DNA of 54,663 nt from an uncultured Lachnospiraceae bacterium (lineage in GTDB: Bacteria > Bacillota > Clostridia > Lachnospirales > Lachnospiraceae). Location: assembly GCA_947586255.1 (NCBI GenBank), contig CANPXP010000016.1, positions 1-54,663 on the forward strand. Reading direction: 5' to 3'. The position numbers were made by a program, and so were the translations under genes. Under the pieces are notes generated by a model. It ran no database searches, was not told the DNA's origin, and worked only from the letters and a program-made list of their open reading frames with translations. This document shows, in pieces, positions 42,552-50,943 of the stretch; positions within the stretch are counted from its first letter, which is position 1; the number at the start of each line of letters is the position of its first letter.

Positions 42552-45143
42552 ATGAAGACGCAGAAATTTCAGGTGACGGGTATGACCTGCGCGGCCTGCA
42601 GCGCACATGTGGAGAAGGCCGCGGCTGGCGTGGAGGGTGTCAGGAGCGCGGCGGTCAACCTTTTGATGAACAGTATGGTGATCGATTATGACAAGCCTGC
42701 CACGGTGCAGGCGGTCTGCGCGGCGGTGCAGGCGGCGGGCTATGGAGCGGTCCCGGTGTCGGCGGATGGCGGCGCACAGGTGACCGGCGGCGCGGCGGCG
42801 CTGGAGGACAGGGCGACGCCCGCAATCAGGCGCAGGCTTATTGCGTCGCTGTGCCTTCTGCTCCCGCTCATGTATGTGTCTATGGGGCATCTCATGTGGG
42901 GCTGGCCCGTGCCGGAGTCGTTTGGCGGCGATCCCTGGGCGATTGCGCTGTACCAGCTGCTGCTGACGGGTATCATCATGGTGATCAATCAGAAGTTTTT
43001 TGTCAGCGGCTTTCGGGGCCTGTTTCACGGAGCCCCCAACATGGATACGCTGGTAGCGTTGGGAAGCGGCGCGGCGTTTGTGTACAGCACGGCGGTCATG
43101 TTCCGTATGGGCGCGTATTACAACGCCGGCGACGGCGCAATGGCGGCGCACTGTCTGCACGATATGTATTTTGAGTCGGCGGCGACGATACTGACGCTCA
43201 TCACGATCGGCAAGATGCTGGAGGCGTACAGCAAGGGAAAGACCACCAATGCGATTAAGAGTCTGATGGATCTCGCGCCGAAGACGGCGCATGTGCTGAG
43301 GGACGGCGAGGAGGTTACGGTGCCGGCCGCCGAGGTCGCGGCGGGTGAAATCTTCCTTGTCAGACCCGGCGAAAACATTCCCGTGGACGGCGAAGTCCTG
43401 GAGGGCGAGAGCGCTGTGGACGAATCGGCGCTGACGGGCGAGAGCCTTCCCGTGGACAAGAGCGCGGGAAGCCGTGTGAGCGCGGCGACGATGAATCAAA
43501 ACGGCGCGCTGAAATGCCGTGCCGTCCGTGTCGGCAAAGACACCACGCTGCAGCAGATCATTGACATGGTGGAAAATGCGGTGGCGACCAAAGCGCCCAT
43601 CGCGCAGATCGCCGACAAAGTAGCCGCGGTGTTCGTGCCGACGGTCATGGCGCTGGCGGTGATAACGGGGCTGGTCTGGCTGGCGGCTGGCGCCGGCGTC
43701 GGCAAAGCGCTGTCCTACGCGATCAGTGTTCTGGTGATCAGCTGCCCTTGCTCGCTGGGCTTGGCGACGCCGGTGGCGATCATGGTGGGAAACGGCATGG
43801 GGGCCAGACAGGGAATCCTGTTCAAGAACGCGGCGGCATTGGAGCATGCCGGCAAGGCGGATTTTGTTGTGCTGGATAAGACGGGAACGGTCACGGAGGG
43901 ACGGCCCAGGGTGACGGATCTGTATCCGGCGTCCGGGGCGTCCCAGCGGGAGCTGCTCTGTGCCGCGGCCGCGCTGGAGGCTAAGAGCGAGCATCCTCTG
44001 GCGAAAGCGGTCTGTCTGCGGGCCGAAGAGGAAGGAATTGCCGCGGAGGAGGCCGAAAGCTTCCGGGCGCTGCCAGGCGCGGGTGTGGAAGGAACCCTGG
44101 AGGGCAGGGAAGCGCTCGGGGGAAGCGCCGCGCTGTTTGACGAGAGAGGGCTGCTTGTGCCAAAGCTGCGCGCGGCAGGCGAGCGGATGGCCGAAGAAGG
44201 TAAGACGCCGCTCTACTTTGCCCTCGGCGGCAGACTCATCGGCATGATCGCGGTGGCCGACGTGGTGAAGCCGGACAGCGCGCAGGCGATCCGGGAACTG
44301 TCCGGTATGGGGATACAGACCGTGATGCTGACCGGGGATAACAGGCGGACGGCGCAGGCCATCGGCAGACAGGTGGGGCTTACCCAGATTGTGTCGGACG
44401 TACTGCCGAATGACAAGGAGGCGGTGATCCGCAGACTGTCGGAGTACGGGCGGGTGGTCATGGTCGGGGACGGCATCAACGACGCGCCGGCTCTGACGCG
44501 GGCGGATGTGGGCATTGCCATCGGCGCGGGCGCCGATGTGGCGCTGGACGCCGCGGACATCGTTCTGATGAAGTCCGAGCTGGCCGACGTGCCGGCGGCG
44601 ATCAGACTGTCCAGGCAGACGCTCCGCAATATCCGGGAGAACCTGTTCTGGGCGTTCTTCTACAACTGTATCGGCATTCCGCTGGCGGCCGGCGTTCTCG
44701 TGCCGGCGGCGGGGATCTCGTTAAGCCCCATGTTCGCGGCGGCGGCGATGAGTCTGTCCAGCTTCTGCGTGGTGACCAACGCCCTGCGGCTGAATCTGTT
44801 CCGCATGCGCTCGCCGAAGCGGGACAGGAAGAAAAACAAGGCGCCGATGCCGGACTTTGCGGAAGGCTTGAACGGTATGCAGCATGACAATTTATCAACA
44901 ATCAAAAACAAGGAGGAAGATCAAATGACTAAGACATTGGACATCGAGGGAATGATGTGCGCGCACTGCCAGGCGCATGTGCAGAAAGCGCTGGAAGGAG
45001 TGGCAGGTGTAAAACAGGTTGTCGTCAGCCTGGAGGAGAACAGGGCGACCGTGACGGCGGACGACTCTGTGGAGGACCAGGCGCTGATCGACGCGGTGAC
45101 GGAGAGCGGGTACAAGGTGCTGGCGTGTCATGCCGGGGCATAA
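42552..45143 (+). CDS. copA: copper-exporting P1B-type ATPase with C-terminal CopZ-like domain
   Basis: This 863-residue pump exports copper(I). An N-terminal heavy-metal domain has [10 protein letters not shown] (Cys pair), followed by membrane helices, the CPC metal site (Cys398-Pro-Cys400 in [12 protein letters not shown]), the phosphorylation Asp442 in DKTGT, and the hinge motif [10 protein letters not shown]. After the last helices the frame continues through a charged, AT-richer linker (about 755-790) into a second heavy-metal domain (about 792-863) with [10 protein letters not shown]. That domain has its own start and ribosome-binding site, so fusion and free forms are both possible. 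The operon with csoR indicates copper-induced expression. Confidence 0.92.
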   Translation: MKTQKFQVTGMTCAACSAHVEKAAAGVEGVRSAAVNLLMNSMVIDYDKPATVQAVCAAVQAAGYGAVPVSADGGAQVTGGAAALEDRATPAIRRRLIASLCLLLPLMYVSMGHLMWGWPVPESFGGDPWAIALYQLLLTGIIMVINQKFFVSGFRGLFHGAPNMDTLVALGSGAAFVYSTAVMFRMGAYYNAGDGAMAAHCLHDMYFESAATILTLITIGKMLEAYSKGKTTNAIKSLMDLAPKTAHVLRDGEEVTVPAAEVAAGEIFLVRPGENIPVDGEVLEGESAVDESALTGESLPVDKSAGSRVSAATMNQNGALKCRAVRVGKDTTLQQIIDMVENAVATKAPIAQIADKVAAVFVPTVMALAVITGLVWLAAGAGVGKALSYAISVLVISCPCSLGLATPVAIMVGNGMGARQGILFKNAAALEHAGKADFVVLDKTGTVTEGRPRVTDLYPASGASQRELLCAAAALEAKSEHPLAKAVCLRAEEEGIAAEEAESFRALPGAGVEGTLEGREALGGSAALFDERGLLVPKLRAAGERMAEEGKTPLYFALGGRLIGMIAVADVVKPDSAQAIRELSGMGIQTVMLTGDNRRTAQAIGRQVGLTQIVSDVLPNDKEAVIRRLSEYGRVVMVGDGINDAPALTRADVGIAIGAGADVALDAADIVLMKSELADVPAAIRLSRQTLRNIRENLFWAFFYNCIGIPLAAGVLVPAAGISLSPMFAAAAMSLSSFCVVTNALRLNLFRMRSPKRDRKKNKAPMPDFAEGLNGMQHDNLSTIKNKEEDQMTKTLDIEGMMCAHCQAHVQKALEGVAGVKQVVVSLEENRATVTADDSVEDQALIDAVTESGYKVLACHAGA
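44925..45143 (+). CDS. possible free CopZ-like copper chaperone from an internal start
   Basis: ATG 44925 is in the same frame as copA and is preceded at exactly 8 bases by a perfect AGGAGG (44911-44916). Translation from it would give a 72-residue heavy-metal domain with the copper-binding MMCAHC motif, the size and form of CopZ chaperones. The base composition of the linker before it looks like a former intergenic gap. Either copA lost its stop and fused to copZ, or both products are made on purpose. I cannot exclude that only the fusion is made. Confidence 0.5.
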   Translation: MTKTLDIEGMMCAHCQAHVQKALEGVAGVKQVVVSLEENRATVTADDSVEDQALIDAVTESGYKVLACHAGA

Positions 45144-45404
45144 ATCTGCATATGCTCTGCGGTATACGATGCGTTGTGCATGACAAAAACAGGTTTTGGT
45201 AAATTTGTATAGGAAAGATTGCTTTTCTTCGTCAACTTGTCTAGCAATTTTGAAAAAGAATGAGAAACTGAGCAATTTCTACAATGGAATCGGAAATCTT
45301 TGTGGAATAATGGCATAGCAAAGAACGGATAAATTCGCTATACTTTTTGCAGAGTCAATTCAGCGAATAACTGCTGAGACAAAAAAACAAATTAGGAGGC
45401 AATC
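45144..45404 (+). promoter_or_regulatory. gene-free leader before the UgpC/MsmX-type ATPase
   Basis: This AT-rich 261-base gap contains no gene. A good -10-like TATACT lies at 45339-45344, without a clear -35 partner at the right distance. The ribosome-binding site is AGGAGG just before ATG 45405. I saw no terminator for copA. Confidence 0.35.
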
Positions 45405-46511
45405 ATGGCAAGTTTATCTTTGAAAAATGTCTGCAAAGTTTACCCGAACGGCTTTGAGGCAGTTAAGGATTTCAACCTTGAAATCGCAGATCAGGAGTTC
45501 ATCATTTTCGTAGGACCTTCAGGTTGTGGTAAGTCCACCACGCTGCGTATGATCGCAGGTCTGGAAGATATCTCTTCCGGCGAGCTGAAGATCGGCGACA
45601 GAGTTGTCAACGATGTAGAGCCTAAGGACAGAGATATCGCGATGGTATTCCAGAACTACGCTCTGTATCCGCATATGTCTGTATATGACAACATGGCATT
45701 CGGTCTGAAGCTGAGAAAGGTTCCGAAGGATGAGATCGACAAGATGGTAAAAGAGGCAGCGAAGATCCTGGATCTGACAGCTCTGCTTGACCGTAAGCCG
45801 AAGGCTTTGTCCGGTGGTCAGAGACAGCGTGTTGCCATGGGCCGTGCGATCGTTCGTAATCCTAAGGTATTCCTGATGGATGAGCCGCTCTCCAACTTGG
45901 ACGCAAAGCTTCGTGTACAGATGCGTGTTGAGATCTCCAAGCTGCACCAGAGACTGGGCACGACGATCATCTATGTAACACATGACCAGACAGAGGCTAT
46001 GACGCTTGGTACAAGAATCGTCGTTATGAAGGATGGCGTAGTTCAGCAGGTAGATACGCCTCAGAATCTGTATCAGAAGCCTCAGAACCTGTTCGTAGCA
46101 GGATTCATGGGTTCGCCGCAGATGAACTTCCTCGACGCAGTCGTAGAGGCAAACGGCAACAGCGCAAGCCTGAAAGTTGCAGGTCAGTCGATTCCGCTGC
46201 CGGATGCGAAGGCAAAGAAGCTGATTGATGGCGGTTATGCAGGCAAGACCGTAACGTTCGGTATCCGTCCTGAGGATGTACATGACGCTGCACAGTTTGA
46301 GAATGCTAAGTGCGTATTTGAGTCTACCATCAAGGTATACGAGCTGCTCGGTGCAGAGGTTTATCTGTACTTTGACTTGGCTGAGTTCCCGATCACTGCA
46401 AGAGTTGGTTCTCACACAACGGCAAGACCTGGCGATACTGTTAAATTTGCTTTCGATGTTGATAAGATCCACGTATTCGACAAAGAGACAGAGCAGGTCA
46501 TCACAAACTAG
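45405..46511 (+). CDS. sugar ABC transporter ATP-binding protein, UgpC/MsmX type
   Basis: This 368-residue ATPase has one ABC domain (Walker A GPSGCGKST with Lys43, Q-loop, signature LSGGQRQRVAMGRA, Walker B VFLMDEPLSNLDAKL) and a C-terminal regulatory TOBE-like part (about 240-368). It belongs to the UgpC/MsmK/MalK group and stands alone without permease genes, as do the shared ATPases that power several sugar importers in Firmicutes. Codon use is biased to CGT, GTA and GAG like highly expressed genes, fitting a shared subunit. A strong terminator follows. Confidence 0.9.
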   Translation: MASLSLKNVCKVYPNGFEAVKDFNLEIADQEFIIFVGPSGCGKSTTLRMIAGLEDISSGELKIGDRVVNDVEPKDRDIAMVFQNYALYPHMSVYDNMAFGLKLRKVPKDEIDKMVKEAAKILDLTALLDRKPKALSGGQRQRVAMGRAIVRNPKVFLMDEPLSNLDAKLRVQMRVEISKLHQRLGTTIIYVTHDQTEAMTLGTRIVVMKDGVVQQVDTPQNLYQKPQNLFVAGFMGSPQMNFLDAVVEANGNSASLKVAGQSIPLPDAKAKKLIDGGYAGKTVTFGIRPEDVHDAAQFENAKCVFESTIKVYELLGAEVYLYFDLAEFPITARVGSHTTARPGDTVKFAFDVDKIHVFDKETEQVITN

Positions 46512-46528
46512 TCAGAAATTTTTTTGGA

Positions 46529-46560
46529 GGGAGATGCTCAGGCATCTCCCTTATCTTTAT
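46529..46560 (+). terminator. terminator after the UgpC/MsmX-type ATPase gene
   Basis: GGGAGATGC (46529-46537) and GCATCTCCC (46542-46550) pair perfectly around a four-base loop, followed by TTATCTTTAT. The regulator gene begins 46 bases after the stem. Confidence 0.85.
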
Positions 46561-46595
46561 GTAATACCCTTATTTTACAGAAGTGAGGTTACTGT

Positions 46596-47684
46596 ATGAT
46601 TTCAAGTCAGATTATCAGAAGCAGTATCGAGGAACTGAAAGCGATCTCCAAGATCGATCTGATCGTGTGGGATCTGGAAGGTAAGGTGGTGGCGGCCACG
46701 CTGGAGACGGGCGAGATTACGGCTGCGCTGATTACAGCTTTTGCCGCCTCGCCGGCGGACAGCCAGGTGATGGGGAGCCATCATCTGATGAAGGTGCTGG
46801 ATGATGATGAGACGCTGTTTATTCTGGATGCGCTGGGAGCGAGCGACGATACTTATATGATAGGCAGAATTGCGGTCAGCCAGCTGCAGCAGCTGATTGT
46901 CGCCTATAAGGAGAGGTATGACCGCAACAATTTTTTCCAGAATCTGCTGCTGGATAATATGCTGCTGGTAGACATTTACAACAAAGCGAAGAAGCTTCAT
47001 ATAGAGACGTCGGTTCGCAGAGCGGTGTTTCTGGTCGAGTCGGATCGGGAGAAGGATTCCGTGACGACGGAACTGCTCAACGGGATGTTCTCAGCCCAAG
47101 TGGGCGATTATGTCACGGCGGTGGATGAGAGCAGTGTCATTCTGATCAAGGAGCTTGACGCGGAAGAGGACTATGCGAAGTTGGAGCAGGTCGCCAACAC
47201 AATTGTGGATATGATGAATATGGAAGCCATGACGAATGTGCGTGTGGCCTACGGCACGATTGTGAACGAGTTAAAGGAGGTCTCCAAGTCTTATAAGGAA
47301 GCGAAAATGGCTTTGGACGTGGGCAAGATCTTCTATGCGGAGAAAAAAGTCACCGCCTATAATACGCTCGGCATCGGCAGGCTGATTTATCAGCTCCCGA
47401 TTAACCTGTGCCGTATCTTTATCGAGGAGATCTTCGGCTCCAATGTGCCGAGCGAGCTGGACGAGGAGACGCTGACGACGATCAACAAGTTTTTTGAAAA
47501 TAACCTGAACGTGTCGGAGACGTCCAGACAGCTCTACGTGCACCGCAATACGCTGGTCTACCGCATCGAGAAGTTGGAGGCGGCTACGGGGCTGGATATC
47601 CGGACTTTTGAGGATGCGCTGACCTTTAAGATTGCGCTGATGGTGGTAAGCTACATGAAATATCTGGATTCTCTGGATTACTAG
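46596..47684 (+). CDS. PucR/CdaR-like transcriptional regulator
   Basis: This 362-residue protein has a helical N-terminal part (about 1-125), a GGDEF-like middle domain of the CdaR/PucR type (about 130-270) and a C-terminal helix-turn-helix (about 305-340: NLNVSETSRQLYVHRNTLVYR). Family members respond to small acids such as sugar acids or purine-derived metabolites. Its place just behind the shared sugar ATPase gene, though separated by a terminator, hints at sugar-related control. The start has a GAGG site. Confidence 0.82.
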   Translation: MISSQIIRSSIEELKAISKIDLIVWDLEGKVVAATLETGEITAALITAFAASPADSQVMGSHHLMKVLDDDETLFILDALGASDDTYMIGRIAVSQLQQLIVAYKERYDRNNFFQNLLLDNMLLVDIYNKAKKLHIETSVRRAVFLVESDREKDSVTTELLNGMFSAQVGDYVTAVDESSVILIKELDAEEDYAKLEQVANTIVDMMNMEAMTNVRVAYGTIVNELKEVSKSYKEAKMALDVGKIFYAEKKVTAYNTLGIGRLIYQLPINLCRIFIEEIFGSNVPSELDEETLTTINKFFENNLNVSETSRQLYVHRNTLVYRIEKLEAATGLDIRTFEDALTFKIALMVVSYMKYLDSLDY

Positions 47685-47706
47685 AGAAGCGCGGGACGGG
47701 TGTCCG

Positions 47707-47737
47707 GGGCCGGCTTTACGCCGGCTCTTTTCTTTTT
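47707..47737 (+). terminator. terminator after the PucR-like gene
   Basis: GCCGGC (47709-47714) pairs with GCCGGC (47720-47725), extended by GG/TC-type pairs on the outside, followed by TCTTTTCTTTTT. Confidence 0.82.
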
Positions 47738-47822
47738 CCCGATACATTTTTGCGGCGAGGCGCGCATATATATAGGTAGTGCACCGACATGTACGGCAGA
47801 GTGATGCGGGGAAAGGAGAGTT

Positions 47823-48650
47823 ATGTACCGGAGAGAGATCATATATATCGGGTTGTATAAGAATGACGACAGAGTGGGCGGCGCGGGTTTCCTGAAGACG
47901 GAGAGCGGGGAGCGGGAGAGCAGGCTGTACTTAAAGACACAGAATATTCCACCTGGCGTGAGCGGGAAATTTCCCGTGCGCATATACAACGGGAAGGATT
48001 GGAAGGAGTTGAGCAGCGTTACCGTGCAGGACGGAGGCGGCTGCTGGGAGGAAAAGCTGCCTGAGGTGATAGAAGGAGCGGTCGTACAGATCAGACTTTC
48101 GGGCGGCTATATATTGGAAGGAAAGAGCAGGACCGCGCCGGAGACGGTAAAGGACAGGCAGGAGGCTGTGAAGGAAGCGCCGGAGACCGCGGAGAAGGAA
48201 CCGAAGGCCGCGGAGAAAGGGCCGGAGGCCGTGGTTGTCACGGAGGAACTGCCGCGCCGGCCGCTGCTGGCCGCTGTTGCTGTGCAGAGTGGGCAGCCTG
48301 ATTTTAGTCTGAAGGAGGACAAGTGGGAGCAGCTCAGGGCAACCTTCGAGCAGATACACCCCTACGGGGACGAGCGCTGCTACGTAAAGCTGGAGCCGAA
48401 GGATTTTGTGATCCTGCAGGAAAAATATCAGCACTTGGTAAACAATAGCTTTCTGCTGCACGGATTCTATAACTATCGCTATGTCATTCTGGGAAAAGAG
48501 CAGGATTGTTACTATCTGGGTGTGCCGGGAGTGTACTATGAGCGCGAGAAGATGGTTGCGCAGATGTTCGGCTTCGAGGCGTTCGAGTGTCCGGGCGGAG
48601 AGGTGAAGACAGGAGAATTCGGCTATTATCTTCGCCGAGTGGAATTGTAG
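47823..48650 (+). CDS. uncharacterised protein, probably a Lachnospiraceae DUF6128-like family
   Basis: This 275-residue protein begins with a beta-rich domain (about 1-100: REIIYIGLYKNDDRVGGAGF), then a low-complexity Glu/Lys/Ala/Pro linker (about 100-150) and a C-terminal domain (about 160-275) with YGDERCYVKLEPKDFVIL and NSFLLHGFYNYRYVILG. No signal peptide or membrane helix. It resembles proteins that are conserved in Lachnospiraceae but lack a function. The family name is from memory and may be wrong. AAGGAG precedes the ATG. Confidence 0.6.
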   Translation: MYRREIIYIGLYKNDDRVGGAGFLKTESGERESRLYLKTQNIPPGVSGKFPVRIYNGKDWKELSSVTVQDGGGCWEEKLPEVIEGAVVQIRLSGGYILEGKSRTAPETVKDRQEAVKEAPETAEKEPKAAEKGPEAVVVTEELPRRPLLAAVAVQSGQPDFSLKEDKWEQLRATFEQIHPYGDERCYVKLEPKDFVILQEKYQHLVNNSFLLHGFYNYRYVILGKEQDCYYLGVPGVYYEREKMVAQMFGFEAFECPGGEVKTGEFGYYLRRVEL

Positions 48651-48702
48651 GGCTTGGCTGCCGGTGCGCGCCGCAGCGCGGCAGACCGAAAGAGGCACAT
48701 AC

Positions 48703-48969
48703 AAAAACCGTGCGCCTGCCGTCGAACTTGACTCGTACACGTTACCTTTACAGTTGACTCCGCCAGGCACCCTTACGGCACATGGAAGATTCCGCTTAGT
48801 GCTGCTGTGTTCCCACCCTGACACGGTTCATGGATTTCCATTGCGTAAGACCCAAACTTCAACGCCACTTATAAAGGGCAGCTGTACAAGCGTACGCCCT
48901 CGGACACGCATCACCCCCACTAGAGCGGATTGTGGGTACAGGACACCGCTAACGTCCCGGCTGCACGGT
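48703..48969 (-). ncRNA. ffs: large signal recognition particle RNA (Gram-positive type)
   Basis: On the minus strand the ends ACCGTGC and GCACGGT pair to close a rod about 265 nt long. The core reads GAACCGTGTCAGG, then a short hairpin with GGAA tetraloop (GTG-GGAA-CAC) and AGCAGCACTAAGCGG, which is the Ffh-binding helix 8. The following ATGTGCCGTAAGGGTGCCTG agrees with the large bacterial SRP RNA that retains the Alu domain. The RNA ends in GGTTTTTG. A consensus promoter lies just upstream. It directs secreted and membrane proteins to the membrane with Ffh and FtsY. Exact ends are inferred from pairing and the promoter. Confidence 0.9.
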
Positions 48970-48975
48970 TTTATT

Positions 48976-49004
48976 AGTATACTGTTTTTTTCTTTGTTTG
49001 TCAA
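48976..49004 (-). promoter_or_regulatory. SRP RNA promoter
   Basis: Minus-strand TTGACA (48999-49004) and TATACT (48976-48981) are 17 bp apart, a near-perfect sigma-A promoter, seven bases before the inferred RNA 5' end. Confidence 0.88.
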
Positions 49005-49058
49005 TGGCGGCCGGGGCATACGCGATCCTTTGTATCTGCCGCCGGCCGGTCCGCGGGA

Positions 49059-49733
49059 TCAGGCGGAATACTTTTGGATGGATGCCATGATCCGATCCCG
49101 GAGATCTCTGTCTGTCAGGGTGATCACAGGCACCACGCCCTGCGGTAGGGCGGGAGCGTCCTCGAAGAGACGGAATTCTATCGTATAGTATTCGTCCCGC
49201 GCGCGGATTCTCATGCCGTGCGATCTGACGGTGAAGGAGGCGTCTTTCGTATCGGTCAATACCTGGGAGATCTGATCCGTTTTTAGCAGCAGAGGACACA
49301 GGGAGGGGGAACTGCACAGGGAGGAAAAAAAGTATTCCTTCGTCGCGATGGTCCTCTCTGTGGGACGATCCTCGCCTTTATACTGTATGCATACGGCGTC
49401 CGCAGACATCAGCTGCAGAGCCATCTCCTCCCGCTGCTCGGGGCTGAACGCTTCCGCCTGCGCTTTCAGGGCGTCCATGTAAGCGGCGGTGGAGGGCTTG
49501 CGCACGAGAAGAAGAGTAAACAGTGCGCAGACCGCTCCAAAGAGCAGCCCGTAAAGCATGACGCGCAGGACACTCTGCGGGCTGCCGCCGCTCAGCAGAT
49601 TGATCAGCCCGAGGGCCAGGGCGGCGCCCGGTATAATAAGCAGGGCATATTTTCGTGTACGGTTTGCGGCTGCCCCGACCATTTCGTCAATCCATTTCTG
49701 TTCTTTGTCAAACCATTCTGTGTAGTGACTCAT
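49059..49733 (-). CDS. membrane protein of unknown function
   Basis: This 224-residue protein starts at ATG 49733 after AAGGAG. It has a cytosolic N-terminus (about 1-26), two close membrane helices (about 28-48 and 55-78) and a C-terminal cytosolic domain (about 85-224) of mixed strand and helix. I recognise no family motif; the layout resembles small PH-like-domain membrane proteins. The frame is open 25 codons upstream but the ribosome-binding site favours this start. Confidence 0.7.
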   Translation of the reverse strand: MSHYTEWFDKEQKWIDEMVGAAANRTRKYALLIIPGAALALGLINLLSGGSPQSVLRVMLYGLLFGAVCALFTLLLVRKPSTAAYMDALKAQAEAFSPEQREEMALQLMSADAVCIQYKGEDRPTERTIATKEYFFSSLCSSPSLCPLLLKTDQISQVLTDTKDASFTVRSHGMRIRARDEYYTIEFRLFEDAPALPQGVVPVITLTDRDLRDRIMASIQKYSA

Positions 49734-49749
49734 TTTGAAGACTCCTTTC

Positions 49750-49795
49750 CGAGACATATGAAAGCGCTGTACATTCATTATACAGCGCTCGGAAG
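49750..49795. repeat. inverted repeat between LytTR regulator and membrane protein
   Basis: AGCGCTGTA and TACAGCGCT are separated by a short AT-rich loop that contains, on the minus strand, the sequence TATAAT. It could be an operator around a -10 box of the 49059-49733 gene, or a weak terminator for the regulator. There is no long T tract. TGAAAGCGCT here also recalls a catabolite-response half site. Confidence 0.4.
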
Positions 49796-49839
49796 GACGG
49801 TTTTGCATTTTGTCAAAAAAACAGTTCAGGATGTCAAAA

Positions 49840-49896
49840 TCAGGGAAGATACAGGGTGACGCAGGAGAGAAGACCCGTTATCGTCAGATCAATCAT
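49840..49896 (-). pseudogene. truncated start of a gene coupled to the regulator, possibly a lost sensor kinase
   Basis: On the minus strand an ATG at 49894-49896 overlaps the regulator stop and opens an 18-codon frame (MIDLTITGLLSCVTLYLP). The hydrophobic sequence looks like the first helix of a membrane protein, such as the GHKL sensor kinase that normally follows LytTR regulators. The frame stops at 49840-49842 and no kinase remains. This is a remnant call by position and hydrophobicity only; an 18-residue open frame can be chance. Confidence 0.35.
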
Positions 49897-50644
49897 CAGG
49901 AGTCTCCTTTTTGTTCAGCAGAAGACAGAATCGCGTCTTTGCCGTTTTCTGTCGGTCAGCGCTGATCGGCAGTACTGTTCCGTCCATCATAACTACCTCG
50001 GTGAAACCGATGCTTTTGATGTGGTCGAAATTTACGAGAAAGGACTGGTGGATCCGAAGGAAACGGCTGCTCTGCGGAGAGGGGAAACGCTTTTCCAGAT
50101 CGTTCATCTTCCCGTAAAACATATCGGTGTTCCCGCTTTTCGATCCCGCTTCAGCCATGTGGATATGGATCTGTCTGCCCCGGCTCTCAAAGTACGCGAT
50201 CCTGTCATAGGGTATCTTGTGGACGGCCTTTTTGTAGGTGAAAGAAAAATATCCCGCCCTGTTCTGCAGCCGTCTGCAGGCGGAGAGAAAAACATCGCGA
50301 AAAGCCGCGCTCTCGATCGGTTTGGAGAGAAAACGAAAGGGCTCTGTGGAAAACAGTTCCTTCAGATACTCTTCATGTCCGGACACATAGACGATCAGCA
50401 TGGGAAGATCCAGCGCCCGCAGCAGTTCGGCTGCGCGTATACCGTCCATGCCGCCCATTTCAATATCCAGATAGACGATATCAAAATATGCGTTCTGCTC
50501 GGTGATCGTCTCTGTGAGGGCGGCACCGTCATAGAACGATTCGCAGCTTATCTCGACATGCAGCTCGGCTGCGTTTTCCTGTAACAGTGTCTCGATGGAT
50601 TGTACCGTTTCCCGGTCATCGTCGCATATGGCAATGTGGATCAT
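49889..50644 (-). CDS. LytTR-family response regulator (AgrA-like)
   Basis: This 251-residue regulator has a receiver domain (about 1-125; acidic CDDD, phospho-acceptor Asp in VYLDIEMGGMDG, Lys in FLSKPI) and a C-terminal LytTR DNA-binding domain (about 145-245; FLRIHQSFLVNFDHI). Such proteins respond to peptide signals or other extracellular cues in Firmicutes. ATG 50644 follows AAGGAG; a longer frame upstream is rejected. No kinase gene adjoins it in the window. Confidence 0.9.
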   Translation of the reverse strand: MIHIAICDDDRETVQSIETLLQENAAELHVEISCESFYDGAALTETITEQNAYFDIVYLDIEMGGMDGIRAAELLRALDLPMLIVYVSGHEEYLKELFSTEPFRFLSKPIESAAFRDVFLSACRRLQNRAGYFSFTYKKAVHKIPYDRIAYFESRGRQIHIHMAEAGSKSGNTDMFYGKMNDLEKRFPSPQSSRFLRIHQSFLVNFDHIKSIGFTEVVMMDGTVLPISADRQKTAKTRFCLLLNKKETPDD

Positions 50645-50853
50645 TCCGCGCTCCTTCCCGGACTTTTCATGCCGGCGCCGCCCTGAGAAATTCCGGCGGC
50701 ATCGATTTGGTTTTTCATTATATCGCGTATGTGTTTTTTTGGCAAGCTTCCGTTCGCGTATAAGCGGGACGGACTCTCGGTATTGTAAATCGATGGCAAG
50801 ACGCAAAAGGACGTCGGTGTGGCGTGAGAAGTCTGCGCGGTTTGACGGGAATG

Positions 50854-50862
50854 TGCTATACT
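50854..50862 (+). promoter_or_regulatory. extended -10 promoter of the 5'-nucleotidase gene
   Basis: TGCTATACT is an extended -10 element (TGn plus TATACT) about 82 bases before the start codon. No good -35 hexamer is at the usual spacing, which fits the extended type. Confidence 0.45.
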
Positions 50863-50943
50863 TACTACAGAATGCAGTCTCGGCATGACCGGCGGACATT
50901 GGCCGGAAGTTGAGAAATATGCTGTGAGAAAGAGGAGAGGATT

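Noticed and set aside
48664..49188. 174-codon plus-strand open frame, and 63-codon minus-strand frame at 48828-49019
   Set aside because: Both lie over the SRP RNA, whose conserved core and promoter explain the region.
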